Made by a program: the position numbers and the translations under genes
Part shown: positions 52,742 through 64,000 of the stretch, one piece after another
Layout of the letters: every line of letters begins with the position of its first letter
How positions within the stretch are numbered: the stretch's first letter is position 1
Notes under the pieces: generated by a model
Told to the model about the DNA's origin: nothing
The model's input: the letters and a program-made list of their open reading frames with translations, nothing else
Databases searched by the model: none
From: Gardnerella vaginalis
GTDB lineage: Bacteria; Actinomycetota; Actinomycetes; Actinomycetales; Bifidobacteriaceae
DNA: 64,000 nucleotides
Assembly: GCF_040427915.1 (NCBI RefSeq)
Contig: NZ_JBETXJ010000002.1
Span: 744,001 to 808,000 of the forward strand
Direction: 5' to 3'

Positions 52742-53462
52742 TACGCATTATTCAAGTAATCCTATATCCAAAAGAATAACCTCTTTTATATGGCTTATTT
52801 CTTTGGCTATTCTTATAGGCATTGTTATTGGGCTTGTTCTGCCAAAAATCAATCATGATGTTGGCGAAATTACTGGTGAATACGTTGCTGATGGAGATGC
52901 TGCTGCTCTTCTTAATAAGCTAAAAGTCGCTAAATCACACCCGTCTGGATACAACAGGAGTGTCTTTGGATACAGGACTACAGATGTTGATAAAAATGGC
53001 TGTGATGTTAGAGAAGATGTTCTTGCGCGCGATTTAAAACAGGTTCGTTTTAAGTATTCTGGTTCTTGCAAGGTGGCATCAGGGCTTTTGCACGATCCTT
53101 ATACTGGCTTGAATATTAATTTTGTTCGAGGGAGAAAAACTAGTGCTCTTGTTCAAATCGACCATGTTGTAGCACTAGAAAACGCTTGGCAATCAGGAGC
53201 CTGGAAATGGAGTCATGCTAAGAGGCTTAAGTTTGGTAACGATATGCTTAATCTTCTTGCTGTTCAAGGAGCAGCGAACCAAGAAAAAGGATCTGCTTCT
53301 GCAGCTTATTGGCTGCCATCTAATAAATCCTTTAGATGCGATTATGTAGCTAGGCAGATTGCTGTTAAGTATAAGTACGATCTTAGCGTTACTAGTGCGG
53401 AAAAACGTAGCATGGCTTCAATTTTGCACGGTTGTTCTGCGCAGAAATTGCCTAATAGTTGA
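52725..53462 (+). CDS. Membrane-anchored or secreted HNH endonuclease (DUF1524 type)
   Basis: A 245-residue protein. An N-terminal transmembrane segment (about 16-45) places the rest outside. The C-terminal half has the DUF1524 HNH pattern: VDHVVALENAWQSGAW, then NDMLNLLAVQGAANQEKGSASAAYWLPSN. Cysteines at several sites suit an extracytoplasmic fold. Related actinobacterial proteins are exported nucleases that may recycle extracellular DNA. No clear RBS; the 17-bp overlap with the ABC-like gene implies translational coupling and a joint function. Confidence 0.82.
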   Translation: MQYDRNTHYSSNPISKRITSFIWLISLAILIGIVIGLVLPKINHDVGEITGEYVADGDAAALLNKLKVAKSHPSGYNRSVFGYRTTDVDKNGCDVREDVLARDLKQVRFKYSGSCKVASGLLHDPYTGLNINFVRGRKTSALVQIDHVVALENAWQSGAWKWSHAKRLKFGNDMLNLLAVQGAANQEKGSASAAYWLPSNKSFRCDYVARQIAVKYKYDLSVTSAEKRSMASILHGCSAQKLPNS

Positions 53463-53559
53463 GTTCGACGCTCTAAGCTGCTTGTGTATGTTCATATATT
53501 TTGATGCATAGGCAAATATATAAAAAGGGTTCCTAGCGATTGGCTAAAAACCCTACTCG

Positions 53560-53644
53560 CGGAGAATACGAGATTCGAACTCGTGAGGCTGTTACACCAA
53601 CACGCTTTCCAAGCGTGCGCCATAGACCACTAGGCGAATTCTCC
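53560..53644 (-). tRNA. tRNA-Ser (anticodon GGA)
   Basis: On the minus strand: acceptor GGAGAAT/ATTCTCC, anticodon loop TTGGAAA with GGA, long variable arm (class II) and T-loop GTTCGAATC. CCA is not encoded. Confidence 0.95.
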
Positions 53645-53743
53645 ACATCAATCATTGTGCTAAACAGCATAACGAAAGACAACTTAAATAGGATAACATA
53701 AACTGAGGATAATGCAAAGTCGCGCGTGGCGGATTAATTTGTG

Positions 53744-53789
53744 GTCGCTCCGACCTACCTTTTCGCTTAAAGCGTAGCGCGCGAGCGAC
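53744..53789. repeat. Two-copy intergenic repeat, copy 2, within a 46-bp palindrome
   Basis: Bases 53747-53781 match 43505-43539 at 32 of 35 positions. Here the copy is bounded by perfect arms GTCGCTC (53744-53750) and GAGCGAC (53783-53789), with an inner CGCTT-A-AAGCG dyad. Confidence 0.75.
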
Positions 53790-53844
53790 ATTTGTAACGT
53801 TTTTACAATTGCGTGTTGTTGATTATGTGATAGTGTAGATTTTT

Positions 53845-53912
53845 CATATGTAGTAAGCGACTTGCCATACTTGCGATTTGCGAGGTTTGCGACTTGCGAT
53901 TTACTACATATG
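53845..53912. repeat. 68-bp inverted repeat with 12-bp perfect arms upstream of the EamA gene
   Basis: CATATGTAGTAA (53845-53856) and TTACTACATATG (53901-53912) enclose 44 bp rich in GCGACTTGC / TTGCGA direct repeats. It ends 56 bp before the EamA start and may be a regulator site. The rest of 53645-53968 holds the 46-bp palindrome and no gene. Confidence 0.75.
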
Positions 53913-53968
53913 CGCAAAACTACAGGATTATTAGCGAATACAGGATTTAAGTTTAGAAGGTGTTTAGC

Positions 53969-54916
53969 ATGGATGTTGGTTTTGTAAAGAATATCCAAAA
54001 AATAAAGCCTAAAAAGCCAAATCCTGCGGTGGATCATAGTCCGCGCACAATGATGATTGGCATAATCTTGACGATTCTTGGTGGCGCGCTTTGGGGCACA
54101 AACGCCACTGTTTCTAAGATTTTAATGTCGCAATATCGCGTGAGTCCGTTGCAGATCGCGTGCGTTCGTCAGCTGGCTGCAGGCGTGCTTTTTGTAATCG
54201 TTGCGTCAATAGTTAATCGCAAGCAACTCGTTGGCGCATTAAGCACAAAAAAATCATGGCCAATGCTAGTCGTAACAGGCATCGTGTGTGTGCTTTTAAC
54301 GCAAGTTGCGTATCTTTTTACAATCGACTGGACTAACTCTGGCACGGCTACTGTTTTGCAAAGTTTGAATCTGCTTTTCGTGCTTGTTTACGTGTGTTTG
54401 CGCACTCGAAGGATGCCTACAATGCGCGAAAACATTGGTGTTTTGCTGGCATTTGCCGGAACTGCGCTTATGGCAACGGGAGGCAATTTTAGTTCGCTTT
54501 CGCTGCCGATAATGGGACTTTTGTGGGGATTGGCAGATGCTGCAAGTACGGCGGCGCTCGCGATTATGCCAGTTAAATTGATTGCAAAATGGGGAAATCT
54601 TACTGTAAACGGAATCACGTTTATCATTGCAGGTCTTATCATGATGCCATTTGTGAAGCCATGGCAAACAATGCCACCTTTGGATTTGCGCGCGTATTTG
54701 CTGTTTACTTTTACAATTGTTGGCGGAACTTTTGGCGCATATTGGATGTTTTTGGCTGGCGTTATGCGAGTTGGATCTGTGCGCGGAACGCTTTTGGGGG
54801 CGAGCGAACCTGTTATGGCTGCAATCACGGCTGTTGTGTTTACGGGAGCTGTGTTCTCGTGGGCTGATTTTGCAGGATTTGCGCTTATTTTTATTATGAT
54901 GATTTTATTGAGGTGA
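53969..54916 (+). CDS. EamA/DMT-family transporter
   Basis: A 315-residue exporter-like membrane protein with about ten hydrophobic segments in two EamA repeats. It has GGALWGTNATVSKILM near the N-terminus and GSVRGTLLGASEPVMAAI in the second repeat, as in RhaT/YdcZ-like metabolite exporters. ATG 53969 is chosen for AGAAGG eight bases upstream; an in-frame GTG lies three codons before, within that RBS. Substrate unknown. Its stop TGA is two bases before the trmL start. Confidence 0.85.
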   Translation: MDVGFVKNIQKIKPKKPNPAVDHSPRTMMIGIILTILGGALWGTNATVSKILMSQYRVSPLQIACVRQLAAGVLFVIVASIVNRKQLVGALSTKKSWPMLVVTGIVCVLLTQVAYLFTIDWTNSGTATVLQSLNLLFVLVYVCLRTRRMPTMRENIGVLLAFAGTALMATGGNFSSLSLPIMGLLWGLADAASTAALAIMPVKLIAKWGNLTVNGITFIIAGLIMMPFVKPWQTMPPLDLRAYLLFTFTIVGGTFGAYWMFLAGVMRVGSVRGTLLGASEPVMAAITAVVFTGAVFSWADFAGFALIFIMMILLR

Positions 54917-54918
54917 TC

Positions 54919-55635
54919 ATGGTGATCATGAAGAATATGCAAGTCGCAAGTAAAGAAGATAAAAATAAAGAAGATGAAAATATGCAAGATGCACAGAACA
55001 CAGATGCACAAAATCCAGTCAATCGCGTAGAGCAGATGTATGAGTACGGCTATCGAAAGTCAAATTACGGCCCAGATGAGCTTGTAACAGACGCGCACGG
55101 AAATCCAATTAGCGTTATGGACGCCATGTTAAGTGCGCAAGACGCCAGCACTGCACAAACTCAGACACCACACTTATGCTTCTATTCGCCTAGAATCCCA
55201 GGAAACACAGGCTCTGCGATTCGACTTTGCGCAGTAACTGGTACGATTTTGCATCTTGTGGAGCCGCTTGGATTTAACCTTCAAGACACAAAGCTTCGTC
55301 GCGCAGGCCTTGATTATCACGATATGGCACATGTTGTTATGCATCCGAATTTTGAAAACCTTGTTGAGTCAATGCCAAATTCTCGCATAATTGCGTTTAC
55401 GGCAAATGCTACAAAACTTTACACAGATATTGAGTATAAGCCGAACGATATTCTGCTTTTTGGACCAGAGCCAGGAGATATTCCAGACCCAATGGATATT
55501 ATGGCTGGCCCGCATGTGGCGGAACAGGTTCGCCTGCCAATGCGTCCTTCGCTTAGAAGCCTAAATCTTACAAATTGCGCATCAATCGCCATTTATGAAG
55601 CGTGGCGTCAGCTCGGATTTGAAGGCGGAAAATAG
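54919..55635 (+). CDS. trmL: tRNA (cytidine(34)-2'-O)-methyltransferase, TrmL/SPOUT type
   Basis: A 238-residue SPOUT methyltransferase that modifies the wobble base of tRNA-Leu with SAM. The core starts near residue 75: LCFYSPRIPGNTGSAIRLCA, then LVEPLGFNL, LLFGPEPGDIP and RLPMRPSLRSLNLTNCASIAIYEAWRQ (in parts) forming the trefoil knot. The first about 70 residues are a polar extension not usual in the 150-residue family. GAGG five bases before ATG 54919 sets the start; further in-frame ATGs at 54928 and 54937 are possible. The 3' end runs into 10-bp tandem repeats. Confidence 0.9.
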   Translation: MVIMKNMQVASKEDKNKEDENMQDAQNTDAQNPVNRVEQMYEYGYRKSNYGPDELVTDAHGNPISVMDAMLSAQDASTAQTQTPHLCFYSPRIPGNTGSAIRLCAVTGTILHLVEPLGFNLQDTKLRRAGLDYHDMAHVVMHPNFENLVESMPNSRIIAFTANATKLYTDIEYKPNDILLFGPEPGDIPDPMDIMAGPHVAEQVRLPMRPSLRSLNLTNCASIAIYEAWRQLGFEGGK

Positions 55636-55667
55636 TCAAAAATAGCCAAAAATAGTCAAAAATAGTC
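55631..55667. repeat. Four 10-bp tandem repeats over the trmL stop codon
   Basis: AATAGTCAAA, AATAGCCAAA, AATAGTCAAA, AATAGTCTTA; the first unit contains the TAG stop of trmL and each further unit repeats the TAG. Confidence 0.85.
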
Positions 55668-55689
55668 TTAAAACTACTAATGCATTACA

Positions 55690-56424
55690 ATGGTGACTAT
55701 GCCTGTGTTAAAACGTAAACCAAAGCGAAAGATTAGTGCTGCGCGTTGCCGCATGTACATTCGTCGCAGAATCGTGGTTTGCGTAGGGCTGCTTGTTTTA
55801 CTAGCGTTTTGTATCTTCTGCATAATTAGCATTTTTAAAGGCATATCTGCAATTGGAACTGCTATAAACAAACATTCAGACGTAACAATATCCAAACAAC
55901 TAGTGCCAGACCCAAGACCTGTTGGAATTATAAAAAAATGTAGTGCAAAAGACGTCCGTATTGAATTAACCTCAGCATCGCAATCTGTACCGATGGGAGG
56001 AAGCGTAGAATTTACTGCTCGCGTAGTTCATGAAGGAGACGATTCCTGCAGAATAGATGCGTCGGATGGCAGAATGGTGTTGACAATTGGAGACAGCGTA
56101 AGTGCTGATAAGTCTGATAAGTCTGATAAGTCAGATCAATCTAGAGAAAAGCAGGAAAAGCAAGAAAAGCAGCAGAAAATAGAACCGCAGTGGAGATCGG
56201 ATGTGTGTGAAATTCCACTCAAGCCTCTGTTAATGGCAAAAGGCGATTCGTACGAGAAAAAAATCGTATGGAGCACGGATGCTACAGTCGGAACGCCTAC
56301 TGGTAAGGATTGCTTAGATGACGCCGACTTGCCTAAGGTTTCGCGTGGAACTTACATTGCGCAAATCGAGCATAAAGATGTGGCAGGATTACAAAGCAAT
56401 CCCGTGGTTATTGCCGTTCGCTAG
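55690..56424 (+). CDS. Membrane-anchored extracytoplasmic protein, function unknown
   Basis: 244 residues. A basic N-terminus with many Lys/Arg (1-30), one transmembrane helix (about 32-56), and an outside domain with a beta-rich look (VRIELTSASQSVPMGGSVEFTARVVHEGDDSC). It contains a short repeat DKSDKSDKSDQS followed by Glu/Lys/Gln repeats (about 140-165), coded by 9-bp tandem DNA units. ATG 55690 or the in-frame ATG at 55699; no RBS is seen. No family recognised beyond a possible Ig-like fold. Confidence 0.7.
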   Translation: MVTMPVLKRKPKRKISAARCRMYIRRRIVVCVGLLVLLAFCIFCIISIFKGISAIGTAINKHSDVTISKQLVPDPRPVGIIKKCSAKDVRIELTSASQSVPMGGSVEFTARVVHEGDDSCRIDASDGRMVLTIGDSVSADKSDKSDKSDQSREKQEKQEKQQKIEPQWRSDVCEIPLKPLLMAKGDSYEKKIVWSTDATVGTPTGKDCLDDADLPKVSRGTYIAQIEHKDVAGLQSNPVVIAVR

Positions 56425-56483
56425 CAGAGCAACAAAAAGAGGAAGATTTTTCCGAAAATGTTTCTCTAAATCACAAAATCGGA

Positions 56484-56548
56484 AACAAAAGGCGGAAAGT
56501 GTTCTTGCTTTTGTTTATCAAATTGGCCGAAATGTAAACAAACGCGGG
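56484..56548. repeat. 53-bp-phased dyad repeat, locus F (two right arms)
   Basis: Right arms AACAAAAGGCGG at 56484 and AACAAACGCGGG at 56537, 53 bp apart; degenerate left arm CTTGCTTTTGTTT at 56504, 33 bp before the second. It lies in the 327-bp gap before rpoB. The rest of the gap is the rpoB leader, where I see no clear promoter. Confidence 0.88.
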
Positions 56549-56751
56549 CAAAAAGCACTAAAATCAGCGCAAAAAGTCGAAGCGAAGGGGTAAAATCGTT
56601 TCTTTGTACACGGTGTGTCATATAGCGGGCATACTCAAGGAACCGAAGAAGGCGCCCGCAAACCCAAAATCATTGATTTTAAGCGCGTTTGCTGCGATTT
56701 TCTAAAGCTCCCAAGGATTAAGAAAACTAGCTAGCGATAAAGGAACGTCCA

Positions 56752-60310
<3,559 letters not shown>

Positions 60311-60318
<8 letters not shown>

Positions 60319-60346
60319 TACCAGTGATACCAGTGATATCAGTGAT
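60311..60346. repeat. Four 9-bp tandem repeats over the rpoB stop codon
   Basis: ACCAGTGAT three times and ATCAGTGAT once; the first unit carries the TGA stop. ATCACTTA-type complements follow (60350-60380), so AGTGATT/AATCACT hairpins can form in the rpoB-rpoC gap. Confidence 0.85.
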
Positions 60347-60423
60347 TAGAAATCACTTAATCACTAATCACTAATCACTTTAAGAAACTTAGAAAAACAA
60401 TTTCATGAGACAGGACGATAATA

Positions 60424-63400
60424 GTGCTGGACGTCAACGCATTTGACAAACTGAGGATTGGACTGGCAACCGCCGACGACATCCGTAGCTGGAGCCACGG
60501 CGAAGTTAAGAAGCCAGAAACCATTAATTACCGTACCCTTAAGCCAGAGAAGGATGGTCTGTTCGGTGAGCAGATTTTTGGTCCTACTCGCGACTGGGAG
60601 TGCGCGTGCGGCAAGTATAAGCGCGTGCGCTTTAAGGGAATCGTGTGCGAGCGATGCGGCGTGGAAGTTACACGCAGCCGCGTTCGCCGTGAACGCATGG
60701 GTCATATTGAGCTTGCGGCTCCTGTAACACACATTTGGTTCTTCAAGGGTGTGCCAAGCCGCTTAGGTTACCTGCTTGATATTGCTCCAAAAGACCTAGA
60801 GAAGGTCATCTACTTCGCTGCCTATATGGTTACTAAGGTAGATGAAGAGCAGCGTCATCAAGATCTTCCAGACTTGCAAGACGAGTTCGATACTGAAATC
60901 GGCAATCTTCGTAAGCGCCGCGACAATGAGATTGAAGCTCGCGCAAAGAAGGTGGAAGAAGACCTGCACGAGCTGGAAGAATCAGGCGAAGCAAAGGGCA
61001 ACGCAAAGTCTAAGTTGCGCGCTGGAGCAGAGCGAGAAATGGCTGCTATTCGTACTCGCTACGATGAGCAGATTCAGCGTTTGAACGCAGTTTTCGATCG
61101 CTTCAAGGGCTTGCGCGCAGGAGATATGGAAGGCGATGTTGACCTTTGGCGAGAAATGGAAGACCGCTACGGTGACTATTTTGAAGGCTGCATGGGTGCT
61201 GAAGCAATCAAGAAGCGCTTGCAGGACTTCGATCTTAAATCTGCTGCCGTAGAACTTCGCGAAGAAATCGACAATGGTACTGGTCAGCGCAAGGCGCGCG
61301 CTTTGAAGCGACTTAAAGTTGTAAACGCGTTCCTTACCACTGGGAACAAGCCAGAAGCAATGGTTTTGGATGTTATTCCAGTTATTCCACCAGATTTGCG
61401 ACCAATGGTTCAGCTCGATGGTGGACGCTTTGCAACATCTGATTTGAACGACTTGTACCGTCGAGTTATCAACCGTAACAACCGTTTGAAGAGGTTGATT
61501 GAACTTGGTGCCCCTGAAATCATGCTTAACAACGAAAAGCGCATGCTTCAGGAAGCAGTTGATTCACTCTTCGACAACGGTCGTCGTGGTCGCCCAGTAA
61601 CTGGCGCATCGAACCGTCCACTAAAGTCGCTTTCCGATATGCTTAAAGGTAAGCAGGGTCGATTCCGTCAGAACTTGCTCGGTAAGCGAGTTGATTACTC
61701 TGGTCGTTCCGTAATCGTTGTTGGCCCAAGCCTTCGCATGCATCAGTGTGGTTTGCCTAAGCCAATGGCGTTGGAGCTGTTTAAGCCATTCGTTATTAAG
61801 CGTTTGGTGGATCAGGGCTTTGCTCAGAATATGAAGAGCGCAAAGCGTCTTGTAGATCGCGGAGATTCCGAGGTTTGGGGCGTGCTTGAGGAAGTTATTT
61901 CTGAGCATCCTGTGCTTCTTAACCGTGCTCCTACGCTTCACCGTTTGGGTATTCAGGCATTCGAGCCAATTCTGGTTGAAGGTAAAGCAATTCACCTTCC
62001 ACCACTTGCTTGCGCCGCATTCAACGCCGACTTCGATGGTGACCAGATGGCAGTGCACCTGCCACTTTCCGCCGAAGCTCAGGCAGAAGCTCGTAGCTTG
62101 ATGATGGCATCCGACAATATCTTGAAGCCAGCAGATGGTCACACTGTTACCATGCCATCTCAGGATATGATTTTGGGCTTGTACTACTTGTCTACCGTAA
62201 TCGACGGAGCAAAGGGTCAAGGACGAATCTTCTCCTCGCTTGCCGAAGCGCAAATGGCACTCGACAAGCATGAGATTGACATGCAGGCAAAGGTATTAAT
62301 CCGCGTGCCAGAAGATTTTGTGCTACCAAAGGATTGGGAGCCAGGAGAACTTAAGGTCGTAGACCCAGAGCCAGGCAGCCCAGATGTTGTTCACGAAGAG
62401 CGCTTTAAGGATGGAACTGTATTGTTCGCCACATCCTACGGTCGCGTGTTGTTTAACGGCACTCTTCCAGAGGACTATCCGTTTGTAAACCAGCAGGTTC
62501 CAAAGGGTGTGCTCTCCAAGATTGTTGACGATATCGCTACACGTTATTCCACCGCTCAGGTCGCCGCATCCCTTGATGCTTTGAAGGATCTTGGCTTTAC
62601 TCGAGCACCTTGGTCTGGCGTTACAATGGCATTCTCTGATATTGTGCTTCCTCCAAATCGTGAGGCTATTGCACAAGACTACGAGAATCAGGCTGCAAAG
62701 ATTAACTCCCAGTACGATATGGGTCTTCTTACAGATGAAGAGCGTCGTCAAGAGTTGATTAACTTGTGGACTGAATGCACCGATAAAGTTGCAGATGCTA
62801 TGCGTGAGAACTTCCATGATGATAACAACGTGAACATCATGGTTCAGTCTGGTGCACGCGGTAACTGGATGCAGATTCGTCAGATTGCTGGTATGCGAGG
62901 CTTAGTGGCAAACCCTAAGGGTGAGATTATTCCTCGTCCTGTCAAGTCAAACTACCGTGATGGTCTTTCTGTGTTGGAGTACTTCATCTCCCAGCACGGT
63001 GCGCGTAAGGGCTTGGCTGATACCGCACTTCGTACTGCAGAATCTGGTTACTTGACTCGTCGTCTTGTTGACGTTTCTCAGGAAGTTATTGTTCGTGAGG
63101 AAGATTGCGGCACAAAGCGTGGTCTTATGATGAAGATTGCGGACCGCGACGAAAATGGCAATTTGACGCTTGTTAAGGCTGCTGATGGTGGTCCATACTC
63201 GCGATTGCTTGCTGCAGATGTGCTTGATCCAGCAGACGGTACAACCGTTTTGGCTAAGTGTGGTGACGCGCTTTCGATGGATGTTTTGCGTGACTTGGTT
63301 GCGCATGGTGTTGAAGAAGTTAAGGCTCGTTCTGTGCTTACTTGCGAGTCTAAGCGTGGCGTTTGCGCAAAGTGCTACGGTTGGTCTTTGGCTACAAGCT

Positions 63401-64000
63401 CTCTTGTTGATGTTGGCGAGGCTGTTGGTATTGTTGCAGCACAGTCTATTGGTGAGCCTGGTACGCAGCTTACGCTTCGTTCCTTCCACTCTGGTGGTGT
63501 TGCTTCGGCTTCTGATATTACGCAGGGTCTTCCTCGTGTTACCGAGCTTTTCGAGGCTCGTACACCTAAGGGCGAGGCTCCAATTGCTGAGTTCCCAGGT
63601 GTTGTGAAGGTTGAGGATACTGACCATGGTCGTCAGGTGACTTTGACTCCAGACGATACTACGGTTGAGCCAATCGTTTACCCAGTAACTCGTCGTGCTC
63701 CAATGCTTGTTAAGGATGGAGACCACGTTGAGGTTGGTACACAGCTGATTGAAGGTTCTGTGGATCCTAAGAAGATTCTGCGAATTCTTGGTCCTCGTGC
63801 TGCTCAGGTGAACATTGTGGAAGAAGTGCACAACGTGTACCGTTCTCAGGGCGTTGATATTCACGATAAGCATATTGAGGTTATTGTGCACCAGATGCTT
63901 CGCCGTATTACGGTGATTGATTCTGGAGACACGAACCTTCTTCCAGGCGAACTTGTGGATCAGGCTAAGTTCCGCGAGGCAAATCTTGAGGCTGTTAAGA
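60424..64000 (+). CDS. rpoC: DNA-directed RNA polymerase subunit beta', 5' part
   Basis: Open from GTG 60424 (AGGA eight bases upstream) to the window end, about 1,192 codons. Zinc site [20 protein letters not shown] near residue 60; catalytic NADFDGDQM with Asp536, 538 and 540; second zinc cluster CGTKRG...[14 protein letters not shown] near 900-985. It continues beyond the window. Co-transcribed with rpoB. Confidence 0.97.
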   Translation, partial: MLDVNAFDKLRIGLATADDIRSWSHGEVKKPETINYRTLKPEKDGLFGEQIFGPTRDWECACGKYKRVRFKGIVCERCGVEVTRSRVRRERMGHIELAAPVTHIWFFKGVPSRLGYLLDIAPKDLEKVIYFAAYMVTKVDEEQRHQDLPDLQDEFDTEIGNLRKRRDNEIEARAKKVEEDLHELEESGEAKGNAKSKLRAGAEREMAAIRTRYDEQIQRLNAVFDRFKGLRAGDMEGDVDLWREMEDRYGDYFEGCMGAEAIKKRLQDFDLKSAAVELREEIDNGTGQRKARALKRLKVVNAFLTTGNKPEAMVLDVIPVIPPDLRPMVQLDGGRFATSDLNDLYRRVINRNNRLKRLIELGAPEIMLNNEKRMLQEAVDSLFDNGRRGRPVTGASNRPLKSLSDMLKGKQGRFRQNLLGKRVDYSGRSVIVVGPSLRMHQCGLPKPMALELFKPFVIKRLVDQGFAQNMKSAKRLVDRGDSEVWGVLEEVISEHPVLLNRAPTLHRLGIQAFEPILVEGKAIHLPPLACAAFNADFDGDQMAVHLPLSAEAQAEARSLMMASDNILKPADGHTVTMPSQDMILGLYYLSTVIDGAKGQGRIFSSLAEAQMALDKHEIDMQAKVLIRVPEDFVLPKDWEPGELKVVDPEPGSPDVVHEERFKDGTVLFATSYGRVLFNGTLPEDYPFVNQQVPKGVLSKIVDDIATRYSTAQVAASLDALKDLGFTRAPWSGVTMAFSDIVLPPNREAIAQDYENQAAKINSQYDMGLLTDEERRQELINLWTECTDKVADAMRENFHDDNNVNIMVQSGARGNWMQIRQIAGMRGLVANPKGEIIPRPVKSNYRDGLSVLEYFISQHGARKGLADTALRTAESGYLTRRLVDVSQEVIVREEDCGTKRGLMMKIADRDENGNLTLVKAADGGPYSRLLAADVLDPADGTTVLAKCGDALSMDVLRDLVAHGVEEVKARSVLTCESKRGVCAKCYGWSLATSSLVDVGEAVGIVAAQSIGEPGTQLTLRSFHSGGVASASDITQGLPRVTELFEARTPKGEAPIAEFPGVVKVEDTDHGRQVTLTPDDTTVEPIVYPVTRRAPMLVKDGDHVEVGTQLIEGSVDPKKILRILGPRAAQVNIVEEVHNVYRSQGVDIHDKHIEVIVHQMLRRITVIDSGDTNLLPGELVDQAKFREANLEAVK

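Overview
The window reads as a chromosomal segment of a low-GC member of the Bifidobacteriaceae, most likely Gardnerella (inference). The evidence is a single-chain type I fatty acid synthase of about 3,200 residues followed by acpS and preceded by a two-subunit biotin-dependent acyl-CoA carboxylase, actinobacterial rpoB-rpoC, GTG/TTG starts, and an AT-rich composition unlike most bifidobacteria. No rRNA, prophage, transposase or cas gene was found.

Layout. Positions 1-6251 hold a pentose module: the end of a sugar-binding protein, its ABC ATPase and permease (gguA/gguB type), xylulokinase, and a divergent ROK repressor with a XylR-like operator. At 6762-9367 lie an alanine-rich secreted coiled-coil protein with a structured leader and an AT-rich membrane protein that may be frameshifted. 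At 9833-16564 lies a LacI-regulated cluster (two permeases, cytosolic GH43, lipoprotein binding protein) that probably imports and cleaves arabino- or xylo-oligosaccharides. At 16769-18408 a RelA/SpoT-domain protein and a Panacea-domain protein are arranged head to head, a candidate toxSAS toxin-antitoxin pair. At 18781-22892 a second LacI regulator faces a three-gene operon ending in a choloylglycine-hydrolase-family enzyme. At 23465-38274 is the fatty acid region: bioY, accC, accD, fas, acpS. Then come tRNA-Gly, a GH25 lysozyme, tRNA-Leu, tRNA-Thr and pgi. At 43561-47632 an Mg2+-sensing M-box riboswitch precedes a tiny ORF and a two-gene ABC transporter of unknown substrate. At 47896-56424 are rplS, lepB, rnhB, a CydDC-like ABC protein with a degenerate ATPase, a membrane-anchored HNH nuclease, tRNA-Ser, an EamA exporter, trmL and a membrane-anchored protein. 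The window ends in rpoB and a truncated rpoC.

Repeats are a main theme. A dyad element with arms CCCGCGTTTGTT / AACAAACGCGGG occurs at six intergenic loci (17 right arms), always with an exact 53-bp period even where the sequence has diverged. A second palindromic family of about 45-50 bp sits between genes and also, in frame, inside linkers of the fatty acid synthase and of the M-box-associated ATPase. Smaller inverted and tandem repeats mark many gene ends.

Best candidates for something undescribed: the M-box-controlled ABC transporter; the divergent PanA-toxSAS pair sharing a palindromic -10 region; the 53-bp phased repeat family; and palindromic repeats used as coding sequence in FAS. 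All product calls rest on reading sequence motifs; no database search was run.
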